A stretch of 64,000 bases of DNA from Nocardia sp. XZ_19_385 (GTDB taxonomy: Bacteria; Actinomycetota; Actinomycetes; Mycobacteriales; Mycobacteriaceae): positions 1 through 64,000 of the forward strand of contig NZ_JACVEE010000004.1 of assembly GCF_015355755.1 (NCBI RefSeq). Direction: 5' to 3'. Position 1 is the first letter of the stretch. Each line of letters opens with the position of its first letter. The notes under the pieces are model-generated. The model made no database searches. It was given only the letters and a program-made list of their open reading frames with translations, and had not been told where the DNA came from. Positions 1 through 8,472 of the stretch are shown here, in pieces. The translations under genes were made by a program, and so were the position numbers.

Positions 1-90
1 TTCGGCTACTATGCGGGCATGACCGAACCGCATGGAGACAGGCTTACGCCTGCCAGCTACCGGAAAATTCCGGCACCGACAGACGATCGG

Positions 91-163
<73 letters not shown>

Positions 164-518
164 ATGCTCTGGCCCGGTGCGCTAGGCGCTCCGTTCCGGT
201 GCGGGACAAACATTAACAGGAGGAAGTGGCAGATGTGAAATCGCCTGGTGAGCGGCGTTTTAGGCAGGCCTCAACGGGTGCGGGCAAGTTGCTGCCCAGA
301 GGTGTTAACGCTCGGCGGGTCCGGGCGTATCTAATGCGTATGACCCCGACGTGTCGGGGCGGTATTCGCGTTGGATCGGGCCGGTCGGGCTGGCAGAATG
401 ACGGGCACGTGGTCTCGACCGATCCCGCCGGCGCGGTGGGTTGAGCTGTGCAGTCGGTTGGATCCGAAGCCATCGGCGCCTTGGCGAACGGCGTCGGGAC
501 TTGAAACGGGGTTGGATT
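164..518. other. Intergenic region between tRNA-Lys and the L,D-transpeptidase gene
   Basis: No convincing gene is seen in this 355-nt stretch. It should hold the divergent promoters for the tRNA and for the transpeptidase. A perfect 7-bp hairpin, CCCCGAC-GT-GTCGGGG, lies at 344-359 without a T tract. It could be an attenuator or a chance GC palindrome. Short open frames here lack an RBS and recognisable protein composition. Confidence 0.5.
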
Positions 519-1727
519 ATGCGCTTTGGTCGTGGTCGGTCAGTACGAATGCTCAGTGGACCTCTGGTCTTGCTCGCGGTGGCGACGCTGGGTCTTTCGG
601 CATGCTCGTCGTCTTCGGGCGGCACGGGATCGGCGGTGGCGATCGACCGGAACCCGATGACGGAGCTGATCAAGCCGAAGCTGGTCGCGCCGGTGAAGAA
701 CGGCGATGTGGGGGTGTCGCCGGCGATGCCGATGACCTTCAAGGTCGAGGACGGCAAGTTCACCAATGTGCAGTTGCTCAACACCGAGGGCCGGCCGGTC
801 AGCGGCAAGCTGGGCGCCGACGGCCAGACGTGGGAGACCACCGAGGTGCTCGGCTACGGCAAGACCTACAAGCTCAAGGCCGACGCGATCGGTTTGGGTG
901 GCGCGAATTCGGCGTCGATGAGCTTCACCACCAGCTCGCCCGGCAACCAGACCAAGCCGTACCTGATCCCGGGTGAGGGCGAGGTCGTCGGTATCGGTCA
1001 GCCGGTGGCGATCCAGTTCGACGAGAACATCCCGAACCGTAAGGCCGCGCAGGACGCCATCACGATCAAGACGGAGCCCGCGGTGGAGGGCGCGTTCTAC
1101 TGGGTGAACAACCGCGAGGTGCGGTGGCGGCCCGAGCATTTCTGGGCGCCGGGCACCAAGGTCACCATCGATGTCAACGTCTACGGCAAGGATCTCGGTA
1201 ACCGGCTGTACGGCCAGGACAACCTCACGTCGCACTTCATCGTGGGCGACGCGATGATCTTCACCGCCGACGACTCCACCCACATGGTCACGGTCGAGAA
1301 GAACGGCCAGATCATCAAGGAGATGCCGACCTCGATGGGCAAGAACAGCACGCCCACCGACAACGGCATCTACATCGTGGCGGACCGGCACGAGAAGCTC
1401 ATCATGGATTCCTCGACGTACGGTGTCGCGGTGGGTTCCCCGGACGGCTACCGGACGCCGGTCGACTACGCGACGCGAATCTCCTACAGCGGCATCTTCT
1501 TCCACTCGGCGCCGTGGTCGCTGGGTGCGCAGGGCAGCTACAACGCCAGCCACGGTTGCCTGAATCTGAGTCCGGCGAACGCGCGGTGGGTCTTCGAGAA
1601 CACCAAGCGCGGCGACATCACGATCATCAAGAACACCGTGGGCGGCACGTTGTCCGGGGTGGACGGCCTCGGTGACTGGAACGTCCCGTGGCAGGAGTGG
1701 AAGTCCGGTAACGCCGACGTCGGCTGA
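519..1727 (+). CDS. L,D-transpeptidase lipoprotein (LdtMt2-like, YkuD domain)
   Basis: Forms 3-3 cross-links in peptidoglycan by acting on tetrapeptide stems at the outer face of the membrane. The chosen ATG gives 402 residues beginning MRFGRGRS. A signal sequence ends in a lipobox LSAC (Cys near residue 29), so it is a lipoprotein. Two Ig-like spacer regions span about residues 50-240. The C-terminal YkuD domain carries a conserved His in HSAPWS and the SHGCLNLS motif, with catalytic Cys at residue 347. Length and layout match mycobacterial LdtMt2 (about 408 residues). An upstream in-frame start at 441 would put 26 non-signal residues before the hydrophobic segment, so it was not used. A strong hairpin terminator follows. 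Confidence 0.95.
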   Translation: MRFGRGRSVRMLSGPLVLLAVATLGLSACSSSSGGTGSAVAIDRNPMTELIKPKLVAPVKNGDVGVSPAMPMTFKVEDGKFTNVQLLNTEGRPVSGKLGADGQTWETTEVLGYGKTYKLKADAIGLGGANSASMSFTTSSPGNQTKPYLIPGEGEVVGIGQPVAIQFDENIPNRKAAQDAITIKTEPAVEGAFYWVNNREVRWRPEHFWAPGTKVTIDVNVYGKDLGNRLYGQDNLTSHFIVGDAMIFTADDSTHMVTVEKNGQIIKEMPTSMGKNSTPTDNGIYIVADRHEKLIMDSSTYGVAVGSPDGYRTPVDYATRISYSGIFFHSAPWSLGAQGSYNASHGCLNLSPANARWVFENTKRGDITIIKNTVGGTLSGVDGLGDWNVPWQEWKSGNADVG

Positions 1728-1749
1728 GCCTGACCCTTGTGAGTCCTGG

Positions 1750-1786
1750 AAAAGGCCCTCAGCGTGCGCGCTGGGGGCCTTTTTGT
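1750..1786 (+). terminator. Rho-independent terminator after L,D-transpeptidase
   Basis: The inverted repeat AAAAGGCCC...GGGCCTTTTT with a GC-rich inner stem (CAGCG/CGCTG) is followed directly by a T-rich tract. It lies 23 nt after the transpeptidase stop codon. Confidence 0.85.
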
Positions 1787-1823
1787 TGTCGCCTGATCTG
1801 CTGATCAGTGGTCTGCTGGGACG

Positions 1824-2102
1824 CTAGGGGATGTTGGGGCCAGGGGTGCCCGGGCAGGTGAGGTTGGCGTTGAACGCGCTGCCGACGGCGGCGCAGATCA
1901 GCGGCCCGCCGAACAGGACCCGTTCCAGGATGGCGCCGGAGCCCGAATCGCCGGAACCGGTGGTGGTGGCCCCGCCCGAGGACCCGCCGGAAGAACCGGT
2001 TGTCGCGCTGCCGGTTCCGGCACTCGTATCGGCGGCCGCGGTCGCGGTCCCGGAGAGCAAGGTGGCGCCGACGAAGGCTGCGATAACCGCGGAACGCATC
2101 AC
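1824..2102 (-). CDS. Small secreted protein of unknown function
   Basis: 92 residues (91 if the second Met is used). A signal peptide is clear: basic start MMRSAVIAAF, a hydrophobic core, and an Ala-rich cleavage region ATAAADTS. The next 30 residues are low-complexity Ser/Gly/Thr linker. The C-terminal 35 residues contain two Cys (LICAAV and LTCPG), possibly a disulfide. It is therefore probably exported. I do not recognise a family; short exported proteins of this layout are common in Nocardia. It is a single-gene unit, convergent with the transpeptidase gene and separated from it by the terminator. Confidence 0.7.
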   Translation of the reverse strand: MMRSAVIAAFVGATLLSGTATAAADTSAGTGSATTGSSGGSSGGATTTGSGDSGSGAILERVLFGGPLICAAVGSAFNANLTCPGTPGPNIP

Positions 2103-2255
2103 GAAACTGGTGTCTCTCTGGTCGTACGGTGGTGCCCCCGTGACACCACCTCCCCTGAAGATCGCAGTGTACGGCTGATCACTGCCTGCGGGGCGGCATT
2201 CAGGAGAAGTGCCGTTTCACAATTCCGGTGTTGAATGGCATTGCTGGGGAACGGA

Positions 2256-2288
2256 AGAAGCCCCGATCCGTGGGGATCGGGGCTTCTG
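2256..2288 (-). terminator. Hairpin terminator after tRNA-His
   Basis: The near-perfect inverted repeat AGAAGCCCCGATCC / GGATCGGGGCTTCT has a 3-5 nt loop and lies immediately 3' of tRNA-His on the minus strand. The T tract is short (TTCC), so termination rests mainly on the very stable 14-bp stem. Confidence 0.7.
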
Positions 2289-2293
2289 CTCCG

Positions 2294-2366
2294 GGTGGCC
2301 GACGGGACTCGAACCCGCGACAGCCAGGATCACAACCTGGTGCTCTACCAACTGAACTACGGCCAC
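2294..2366 (-). tRNA. tRNA-His (anticodon GTG)
   Basis: Minus-strand cloverleaf with acceptor stem GTGGCCG/CGGCCAC, anticodon stem CCAGG/CCTGG, and loop TTGTGAT giving anticodon GTG. The base before position 1 is G (complement of 2367) and the discriminator is C. Together these are the G-1:C73 pair that is diagnostic for histidine tRNA. Confidence 0.96.
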
Positions 2367-2421
2367 CATTGCCGGTGAATCACCGGCGCGATAGATATTA
2401 GCGTGTGTACCCCGCTAGGCC

Positions 2422-3075
2422 CTAATCGACGTCCGTGGCACCGTTGAGCTGGGCGGATTCGGCTGGGCGGGGCGCGGCACCGCTCACCTCGGCGGCGATG
2501 GCGGCGATCTCGGTGCTCGACGGGCCGGGCGCCGCGACGAACGCGGTGCGGCGGTAGTACTCCAGTTCGCGGATGGATTCCTTGATGTCGGCCAGGGCGC
2601 GGTGGGTCAGGCCCTTCTCCGGCTGGCCGAAATAGATGCGGGGGTACCAGCGGCGGCACAGCTCCTTGATCGAGCTCACGTCGATCATCCGGTAGTGCAG
2701 GTGCTGGTCCAGGGCAGGCATGTCGCGGGACAGGAAACCACGGTCGGTGGCGATCGAATTGCCTGCCAGCGGCGCGGTTCCCGGCAGCGGGATGTACTCG
2801 CGGATGTAGGCGAGCACCTGCTGCTCGGCCTCTTCGAGGGTGACGGTGGAGCGGCGCACCTCGTCGGTCAGGCCGGACTTGGCGTGCATGTCGGCGACCA
2901 CGGGGGGCATCGCCGCGAGCGCCGCGTCGTCGGCGTGGATGACGATATCCACGCCCTCACCGAGAATGTTGAGGTCGCTGTCGGTCACGAGCGCGGCCAC
3001 CTCGATCAGCTTGTCGCCGTCGAGACGCAGGCCGGTCATCTCGCAATCCATCCACACCACTAGTTTGTCGGACAC
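2422..3075 (-). CDS. orn: Oligoribonuclease (DEDDh 3'-5' exonuclease)
   Basis: Degrades 2-5 nt RNA oligomers, and in many bacteria pGpG, to mononucleotides in the cytoplasm. The DEDDh core is visible: WMDCEMTG near the N-terminus (first Asp and Glu), NSIATDRGF in the middle (Asp), and HRALADI near residue 180 (His and Asp). The [13 protein letters not shown] and [14 protein letters not shown] segments are hallmark Orn sequence. The GTG at 3073-3075 was chosen because it gives [12 protein letters not shown], matching actinobacterial Orn N-termini. A second GTG at 3123 would add 16 Thr/Ala-rich residues. The C-terminal 30 residues are an Ala/Glu-rich tail typical of actinobacterial orthologues. 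Confidence 0.96.
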   Translation of the reverse strand: MSDKLVVWMDCEMTGLRLDGDKLIEVAALVTDSDLNILGEGVDIVIHADDAALAAMPPVVADMHAKSGLTDEVRRSTVTLEEAEQQVLAYIREYIPLPGTAPLAGNSIATDRGFLSRDMPALDQHLHYRMIDVSSIKELCRRWYPRIYFGQPEKGLTHRALADIKESIRELEYYRRTAFVAAPGPSSTEIAAIAAEVSGAAPRPAESAQLNGATDVD

Positions 3076-3254
3076 CTCGGCAACACTAGTAGTAACTGCC
3101 CCGCCGGTTGTTGCCGACGCCACCGCGCTTTACCCGGGCTGAACATGATCGGCGGGGATAGAGTTTGCAGGCAGTCCAGCTCCACAGTTCGGTGCAAGCG
3201 TTTTCGGTACGACAGCAATCCGCTAGCGGTGTCAGACCAGACGGAGGACGTGCG

Positions 3255-5009
3255 ATGACCAGCCCCCAGGACAAGGCCGCCGCGGCGCGGGCAGCTGCCG
3301 AGGAAGCCGCGCGAGTCGCGGCCGAGGCGCAGGCCGCCGCGGAGGCGGCCGAGCGTGAGTTGGCGGAGCAGCAGGCAGCGGCGAGTACCGGCGATCCGAA
3401 CGGCGCGAACGCGGTCGCGGCTGCGGAAACCACGATGGCGCGCGCGGAGGAAACGGCGGCGAAGGCGTCGGCGGCTGCCGAGCAGCAGGCTGGGAGCGCG
3501 CAGGAGATCGCCGCCGGTTACGCCTTCGAAGGAGAAGCGCTCGAGCTGGGCACGGTGGTCATCGACGGAAACGTGGATCCGACTGCGCTGGTACGCATTC
3601 CGCTGCGCACGTTGAATCGGCACGGTCTCGTCGCGGGCGCCACCGGTACCGGTAAGACGAAGACGTTGCAGGGGATCGCCGAGCAGCTGTCGCGGGCCGG
3701 TGTGCCGGTCGTGATGGCCGACATCAAGGGCGACCTGTCCGGATTGACGGTGCCGGGGGAGTCGAACGAGAAGCTGGCGAAACGGGCCGAGGAGACCGGT
3801 GCGCGGGATTGGTCGCCCGGTGGATTCCCGACCGAGTTCGTGTCGCTGGGCACCGGCGGGGTCGGGGTGCCGATTCGTGCCACCATTTCCGCGTTCGGGC
3901 CGGTGCTGCTCAGTAAAGTGCTGGGGCTCAACGATACCCAGGAATCCACACTCGGGCTGATCTTCCACTGGGCGGATCAGCAGGGGCTGGCGCTGCTGGA
4001 TCTGAAGGATCTGCGTGCGGTCATCACGCACCTGACGAGTCCCGAGGGGAAAGAGGATCTGAAGGGCATCGGCGGGGTGTCGGCGCAGACGGCGGGTGTG
4101 ATTCTGCGCGCGCTGGTGAACCTCGAGAGTGAGGGTGGCGACACCTTCTTCGGTGAGCCGGAACTGGATCCGGCGGATCTGGTCCGGACCACCGGCGGTC
4201 AGGGTGTGATCACGCTGTTCGAACTGGGCGCACAGGCGGCCCGCCCGGTGATGTTCTCCACTTTCCTGATGTGGGTGCTCGCCGACCTGTTCCAGACGAT
4301 GCCCGAGGTGGGCGATGTCGACAAGCCGAAGCTGATCTTCATCTTCGACGAGGCGCACCTGCTCTTCGCCGATGCTTCGAAGGCGTTCCTGGATCAGGTG
4401 CAGCAGACGGTCAAGCTGATTCGCTCGAAGGGCGTCGGCGTATTCTTCTGCACCCAGTTGCCCACCGATATCCCGAATGCTGTTCTGTCCCAACTGGGTG
4501 CGCGCATCCAGCACGCGCTGCGCGCGTTCACCCCCGACGATCAGAAAGCCCTGTCGAAGACGGTCCGCACCTACCCCAAGACCGGCGCGTACGACCTGGA
4601 GAAGGCGCTCACCTCGCTCGGTACCGGTGAGGCGATCGTGACGGTGCTGTCGGAGAAGGGCGCGCCGACTCCGGTGGCGTGGACCAGGATTCAGCCGCCG
4701 CGCTCGCTGATGGACACCATCGGTGAAGACGGCATCCGCTCCCGCGCCCTGTCCAGCTCGCTGTACGCCAAGTACGGCCAGACTATCGATCGCGAATCCG
4801 CCTCGGAGCTCCTGGCCAAGAAAATGGAGGCGGCGATTCAGGATGCGCCGCAAGCGCCCGCACCGTCGGGCCGCTCGCGTCAGGCCGAAGACGACAATGC
4901 GGCCGAGCGAATCATGAAGAACCCGGCGGTCAAAAGCTTCCTTCGCTCGGCGGCAACGGCAGCGGGCCGCGAGATCAGCCGCAGCATTTTCGGCACTCGC
5001 CGACGCTAG
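3255..5009 (+). CDS. HerA-like (DUF853/YjgR-type) P-loop ATPase
   Basis: 584 residues. The first 80 residues are Ala/Glu-rich and likely coiled coil. The ATPase has Walker A GATGTGKTKT near residue 128 and a Walker B IFIFDEAHLLF near residue 365. A STQ-like segment, FCTQLPTDIP, follows, and further on come a basic ARIQHALRAFTPDDQ motif and the TGEAIVTVLSEKGAPTPVAWTRI segment typical of DUF853 proteins. The ATG is supported by GGAGGACG seven nt upstream; the upstream in-frame extension to 3165 is unlikely. The family is related to HerA/FtsK hexameric DNA translocases, but its cellular role is not established. It sits 87 nt before a DUF4247-DUF350-SpeE set. Confidence 0.9.
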   Translation: MTSPQDKAAAARAAAEEAARVAAEAQAAAEAAERELAEQQAAASTGDPNGANAVAAAETTMARAEETAAKASAAAEQQAGSAQEIAAGYAFEGEALELGTVVIDGNVDPTALVRIPLRTLNRHGLVAGATGTGKTKTLQGIAEQLSRAGVPVVMADIKGDLSGLTVPGESNEKLAKRAEETGARDWSPGGFPTEFVSLGTGGVGVPIRATISAFGPVLLSKVLGLNDTQESTLGLIFHWADQQGLALLDLKDLRAVITHLTSPEGKEDLKGIGGVSAQTAGVILRALVNLESEGGDTFFGEPELDPADLVRTTGGQGVITLFELGAQAARPVMFSTFLMWVLADLFQTMPEVGDVDKPKLIFIFDEAHLLFADASKAFLDQVQQTVKLIRSKGVGVFFCTQLPTDIPNAVLSQLGARIQHALRAFTPDDQKALSKTVRTYPKTGAYDLEKALTSLGTGEAIVTVLSEKGAPTPVAWTRIQPPRSLMDTIGEDGIRSRALSSSLYAKYGQTIDRESASELLAKKMEAAIQDAPQAPAPSGRSRQAEDDNAAERIMKNPAVKSFLRSAATAAGREISRSIFGTRRR

Positions 5010-5096
5010 TTCGCCCCGAGAGATAGCCGATCCACCTCCCGCGTGGGCGATTTGCGGCATTGCTCCCGTTATGATGCTGCGCTGGGAGGTGGATCT

Positions 5097-5630
5097 TTGT
5101 CTGCAGGTCTGTGGATTGCCGTGCTCGCGCTGGCGGCAATCGGTTTCATCGTCGCGGTGTGGCTGGCGATCAGGAGTAAGCGCCGCGGCCGGATGGGCGT
5201 GATGTGGGGCGGGATCGCCGGTGCCCTCGTGGCGCTGCTGGTCTTGGGCGGCGGTGTGATCGGGCTGGTCAACGCCCTCAACCCCACCGAGCCGGGGCCC
5301 TATATCGCCAAGCACTATCAGCGTGCGGCGCAGCTGGACGACCGGCTCGGCGGCAAGGTGTACACCACCGGCAAGGCGGTGAACCAGGTCGAGAAGGCCG
5401 TCTCGAAAGCCGTGAAACCGGTTGCGACGCATCGCGGCCGGGACAACACCGTCTATCTGCGCTACGACCAGTGGCTGGTCGTGGTGAGTGCTGTCGCCGG
5501 CAGCACGAAGATCGATCTCGATACCTACGACAACGGGTATCGGCGACACCGCAGCGGCCTGGCGGATTCGAATTGGCCCTCGTCCTCTACCGCCTCCAGT
5601 TCCAACGGCGGCAACAACTCTGGCAAGTAG
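5097..5630 (+). CDS. DUF4247 membrane-anchored protein
   Basis: 177 residues from a TTG start, chosen because GGGAGGTGG lies just upstream and the protein then begins directly with a transmembrane segment (LSAGLWIAVLALAAIGF). A second TM follows near residue 45 (GGIAGALVALLVLGG). The soluble part, about 60-150, holds the DUF4247 core (YIAKHYQRAA, VYTTGKAV, YLRYDQWLVVVS, STKIDLDTYD). The tail is Ser/Asn/Gly-rich. Twenty-one nt separate it from the DUF350 gene. This domain is known to travel with DUF350 and spermidine-synthase-like genes in actinobacteria; the biochemical role is unknown. The longer frame from 5043 has no RBS. Confidence 0.85.
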   Translation: MSAGLWIAVLALAAIGFIVAVWLAIRSKRRGRMGVMWGGIAGALVALLVLGGGVIGLVNALNPTEPGPYIAKHYQRAAQLDDRLGGKVYTTGKAVNQVEKAVSKAVKPVATHRGRDNTVYLRYDQWLVVVSAVAGSTKIDLDTYDNGYRRHRSGLADSNWPSSSTASSSNGGNNSGK

Positions 5631-5651
5631 CACAACAGCTAGGAGAAATAC

Positions 5652-6083
5652 ATGCTCGCCGATCTGGCCCGCGACGGCGGTGCGGCGCTGGCCTACAGCG
5701 CCATCGGAATCGCGCTCATCGCACTGGGATTCGTCCTGGTCGACGTGATCACGCCGGGTAATCTGCGGCACCAGATCTGGGTGGACCGCAACCCGAACGC
5801 GGCGCTGCTGGCCGCGTCCAATGTGCTCGGCGTGGGAATCATTGTGGCCATGGCCATCTGGACGTCCGAGGGGAGTATCGGCCGCGCGCTGGCGGCGAGC
5901 GTCGTGTACGGGCTGATCGGCCTGGCCGTGATGGCGATCGCGTTCGTGCTGCTGGACCTGCTGACGCCCGGGAAGCTGGGTGAGTTGCTCGTCGACGACA
6001 GCGCCGGCCGGAATCCGGCGGTGTGGGTGTCGGCGGCGCTGCACATCGCGGTGGCGCTGGTCGTCGCCGCGGGCCTGTCCTAG
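5652..6083 (+). CDS. DUF350 inner-membrane protein
   Basis: 143 residues with four predicted TM segments in two similar halves, each ending in a ...LLDLLTPGKLG / VLVDVITPGNLR motif. That internal repeat is typical of DUF350. RBS AGGAGAA lies 6-9 nt upstream of the ATG. Its stop codon abuts the start of the following aminopropyltransferase-like gene, so the two are translationally coupled. DUF350 proteins have no proven activity; constant linkage to a membrane SpeE suggests a shared membrane process. Confidence 0.9.
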   Translation: MLADLARDGGAALAYSAIGIALIALGFVLVDVITPGNLRHQIWVDRNPNAALLAASNVLGVGIIVAMAIWTSEGSIGRALAASVVYGLIGLAVMAIAFVLLDLLTPGKLGELLVDDSAGRNPAVWVSAALHIAVALVVAAGLS

Positions 6084-7622
6084 ATGTCGCTATCCCGGCG
6101 CGCGGCCCGGCTCGGGCTGTTGCTCACGGTATTCATCTGCGCGGCTTGCGGATTGGTCTACGAGCTGGCGCTGGTGACGCTCGGCAGCTTCCTGATCGGG
6201 GACACCGCGGTGCAGGCGTCGATCGTGCTCAGCGTGATGATCTTCGCGATGGGGGTGGGTGCGCTCGTCGCGAAGCCGCTACAGCGTTGGGCGGCACCGG
6301 CTTTCGCCGCCATCGAACTGGCTTTGGCCGCGGTGGGCGGGTTTTCGGTGATCGTGCTCTACTCGGCCTTCGCCTGGTTGAAGGTCTACACCGGTGCGCT
6401 GGTCGTGGTGGCGTTCGTGATCGGGCTGCTGGTGGGCGCGGAGATACCGCTGCTGATGGTGTTGCTGCAACGGATCCGGCGGCAGGCCGCCGGATCGGCG
6501 GTGGCGGATCTGTTCGCGGCCGACTACATCGGAGCGTTGTTGGGCGGCTTGGCTTTTCCGTTCCTGCTGTTGCCCATGTTCGGTCAGGTGCGGGGTGCGC
6601 TGGTGGTCGGCGCGGTGAACGCCGTCGCCGGACTTGTCTTGGTGTTCACGCTGTTTCGGCGGGAGTTGGGCGGGCTCGCACGCGGGTTTCTCACCGTGGC
6701 GGCGGTCCTCGTCACTGCCGCGCTGGGCGGAAGTTATCTGTACGCCGACCGGTTCGAGGCCACGGCCGAGCAGGCGCTGTTCGCCAATCCGATTGTGTAC
6801 AGCGAACAGTCGCAGTATCAGAAGATCGTGGTCACCCAGTCGGCCTCGCCGCTGCGTGAGCTCGATACCCGGTTGTTCCTCAACGGCGATCTGCAGTTCT
6901 CCTCGGTCGACGAGTACCGCTATCACGAGGCGCTGGTGCATCCGGCGCTGGCGCAGCGGCGGGGGCACGTGCTCGTACTCGGCGGCGGCGACGGCCTGGC
7001 GTTGCGCGAAATTCTCAGCTATCCCGACGTCGAACGGGTGACGCTGGTGGAGCTGGATCCGGCAGTGGTGCGGCTGGCCCGTACTTTCCCGGCACTCACC
7101 GAACTCAATCGCGCGGCCTTCGATGATCCGCGCGTCACCGTGGTCAACGCCGATGCCTTCGGGTGGCTGCGCGACTGCGGTTGTCGCTTCGACGCGATCG
7201 TCGTGGACTTCCCGGACCCCGACCAGACCTCGATCGCCAAACTGTATTCGCGTGAGTTCTACGGATTGCTCACCCGCGCACTGGAACCCGGCGGCGCGGC
7301 GGTGATCCAATCCGGTTCACCGTTCTACGCGCCGAATTCGTTCTGGTGTATCGAGGCGACGGTGCGCGCCGCGGGTTTGCATACCCAGCCGTACCACCTG
7401 AACATTCCCAGCTTCGGCGACTGGGGATTCGTGCTGGCCACTCGGGACGCCCCGGCTCGGCTGGGCCTGCCGAGCGAGGTCCGCACGCGCTCACTCGACG
7501 ACGCGACCCTCGCTGCCGCGACCGTCTTCCCGCCCGACCGCCGCAGCAGCGGAGACACCGTCTCCAGCCTGCTGCATCCGGTCATCTTGGACTACAACCG
7601 CAAGGAATGGTCGACGCGCTAG
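6084..7622 (+). CDS. Membrane-bound spermidine synthase-like protein (polyamine aminopropyltransferase fold)
   Basis: 512 residues. The N-terminal 215 residues hold about seven TM helices. The C-terminal half is a SpeE-type Rossmann domain with a VLGGGDGLALREIL nucleotide-binding loop near residue 299, VTLVELDPAVV for the ribose-binding acidic residue, and VVDFPDPDQTS at the catalytic Asp position near 373. Classic SpeE uses decarboxylated S-adenosylmethionine; the substrate of these membrane fusions is not known. The ATG directly follows the DUF350 stop. Its TAG stop forms a CTAG palindrome shared with the convergent SDR gene. Confidence 0.92.
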   Translation: MSLSRRAARLGLLLTVFICAACGLVYELALVTLGSFLIGDTAVQASIVLSVMIFAMGVGALVAKPLQRWAAPAFAAIELALAAVGGFSVIVLYSAFAWLKVYTGALVVVAFVIGLLVGAEIPLLMVLLQRIRRQAAGSAVADLFAADYIGALLGGLAFPFLLLPMFGQVRGALVVGAVNAVAGLVLVFTLFRRELGGLARGFLTVAAVLVTAALGGSYLYADRFEATAEQALFANPIVYSEQSQYQKIVVTQSASPLRELDTRLFLNGDLQFSSVDEYRYHEALVHPALAQRRGHVLVLGGGDGLALREILSYPDVERVTLVELDPAVVRLARTFPALTELNRAAFDDPRVTVVNADAFGWLRDCGCRFDAIVVDFPDPDQTSIAKLYSREFYGLLTRALEPGGAAVIQSGSPFYAPNSFWCIEATVRAAGLHTQPYHLNIPSFGDWGFVLATRDAPARLGLPSEVRTRSLDDATLAAATVFPPDRRSSGDTVSSLLHPVILDYNRKEWSTR

Positions 7623-8413
7623 CCGCCCAGCTTCTTGTAGGCGGCGCCGGCGACCACCGAGGTGATGGCGCGCGGGCCGTACTGGCCCGCCAAGCTCATC
7701 CCCTTGCTGATCAGGCCGGGGACGACGCGCATCTTGTTCTTGGCGAGCGCGTCGATGGTGATCTTGGCGGTGTGTTCGGCGGTGACCCAGATGAATTCCG
7801 GGATCTTGGTGCTGACCTCTTCCTGATCCGGGTTGTCGGTGCGCACCGGACCGGGAGCCAGCAGCGTGACGTGCACACCGTATTCCTTCATCTCCCCGCG
7901 CAGCGATTCTGTCCAGGTGTTGGTGAAGGCCTTGGACGCGGCGTAGGTCGCGTTGTTCGGGATCGGCATATTGCCCGCCGCCGACCCGGTGACCAGGATG
8001 CCGCCACTGCGCTGCTTGATCATGTTCGGCAGCACGGCCAGCGACAGATCCTGCACCGCCACCGCATTCAATTCCATGATCGCGCGCTCATAATCCAGAT
8101 CCAGCTTCGCCAGCGGCCCGAACGTGGCCACCCCGGCGTTGTTGACCAGAATCGCGATATCCCGCTTCGCCAACTCCTCGACCAGCGGCCGCCGCGCCTC
8201 CCGATCCGACAGATCCACCGCCCGCACCTCAGCGGTGATCCCATGCGCCAACGTCAACCGCTCCGCCAACGCGGTCAGCAAATCCTCCCGCCGCGCCACC
8301 AAGATCAGCGAATACCCGCGCGAAGCGAGTTCAGCGGCAAGGGCCATACCGATGCCAGAGGAAGCGCCGGTAACAACGGCACGGTTCTCAGAAGTAGGAG
8401 AAGGCAAGCTCAC
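7619..8413 (-). CDS. Short-chain dehydrogenase/reductase (classical SDR)
   Basis: 264 residues from a GTG chosen so the Rossmann fold starts normally (ENRAVVTGASSGIG). It has the cofactor motif TGASSGIG, NNAG near residue 90, a catalytic Ser in GSAAGNMP, and YAASK (Tyr and Lys). An RR after the second strand (LVARRED) favours NADP(H). The substrate cannot be told. The open frame extends back to 8578, but that part reads as unrelated low-complexity sequence. It is divergent from the hypothetical gene at 8473 and convergent with the SpeE-like gene; the two stop codons overlap by 4 nt. Confidence 0.88.
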   Translation of the reverse strand: MSLPSPTSENRAVVTGASSGIGMALAAELASRGYSLILVARREDLLTALAERLTLAHGITAEVRAVDLSDREARRPLVEELAKRDIAILVNNAGVATFGPLAKLDLDYERAIMELNAVAVQDLSLAVLPNMIKQRSGGILVTGSAAGNMPIPNNATYAASKAFTNTWTESLRGEMKEYGVHVTLLAPGPVRTDNPDQEEVSTKIPEFIWVTAEHTAKITIDALAKNKMRVVPGLISKGMSLAGQYGPRAITSVVAGAAYKKLGG

Positions 8414-8472
8414 GGCTTGGAGCCTAGTGCTGTGTATCGCCGCCCGTCCGGCCCGCCCATACGCTGGCCCAG

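Noticed and set aside
3060..6044. 994-residue open frame on the minus strand
   Set aside because: It runs antisense to the HerA-like, DUF4247 and DUF350 genes; its translation is Arg/Gln/His-rich with no recognisable domain, as expected for a shadow frame in high-GC DNA.
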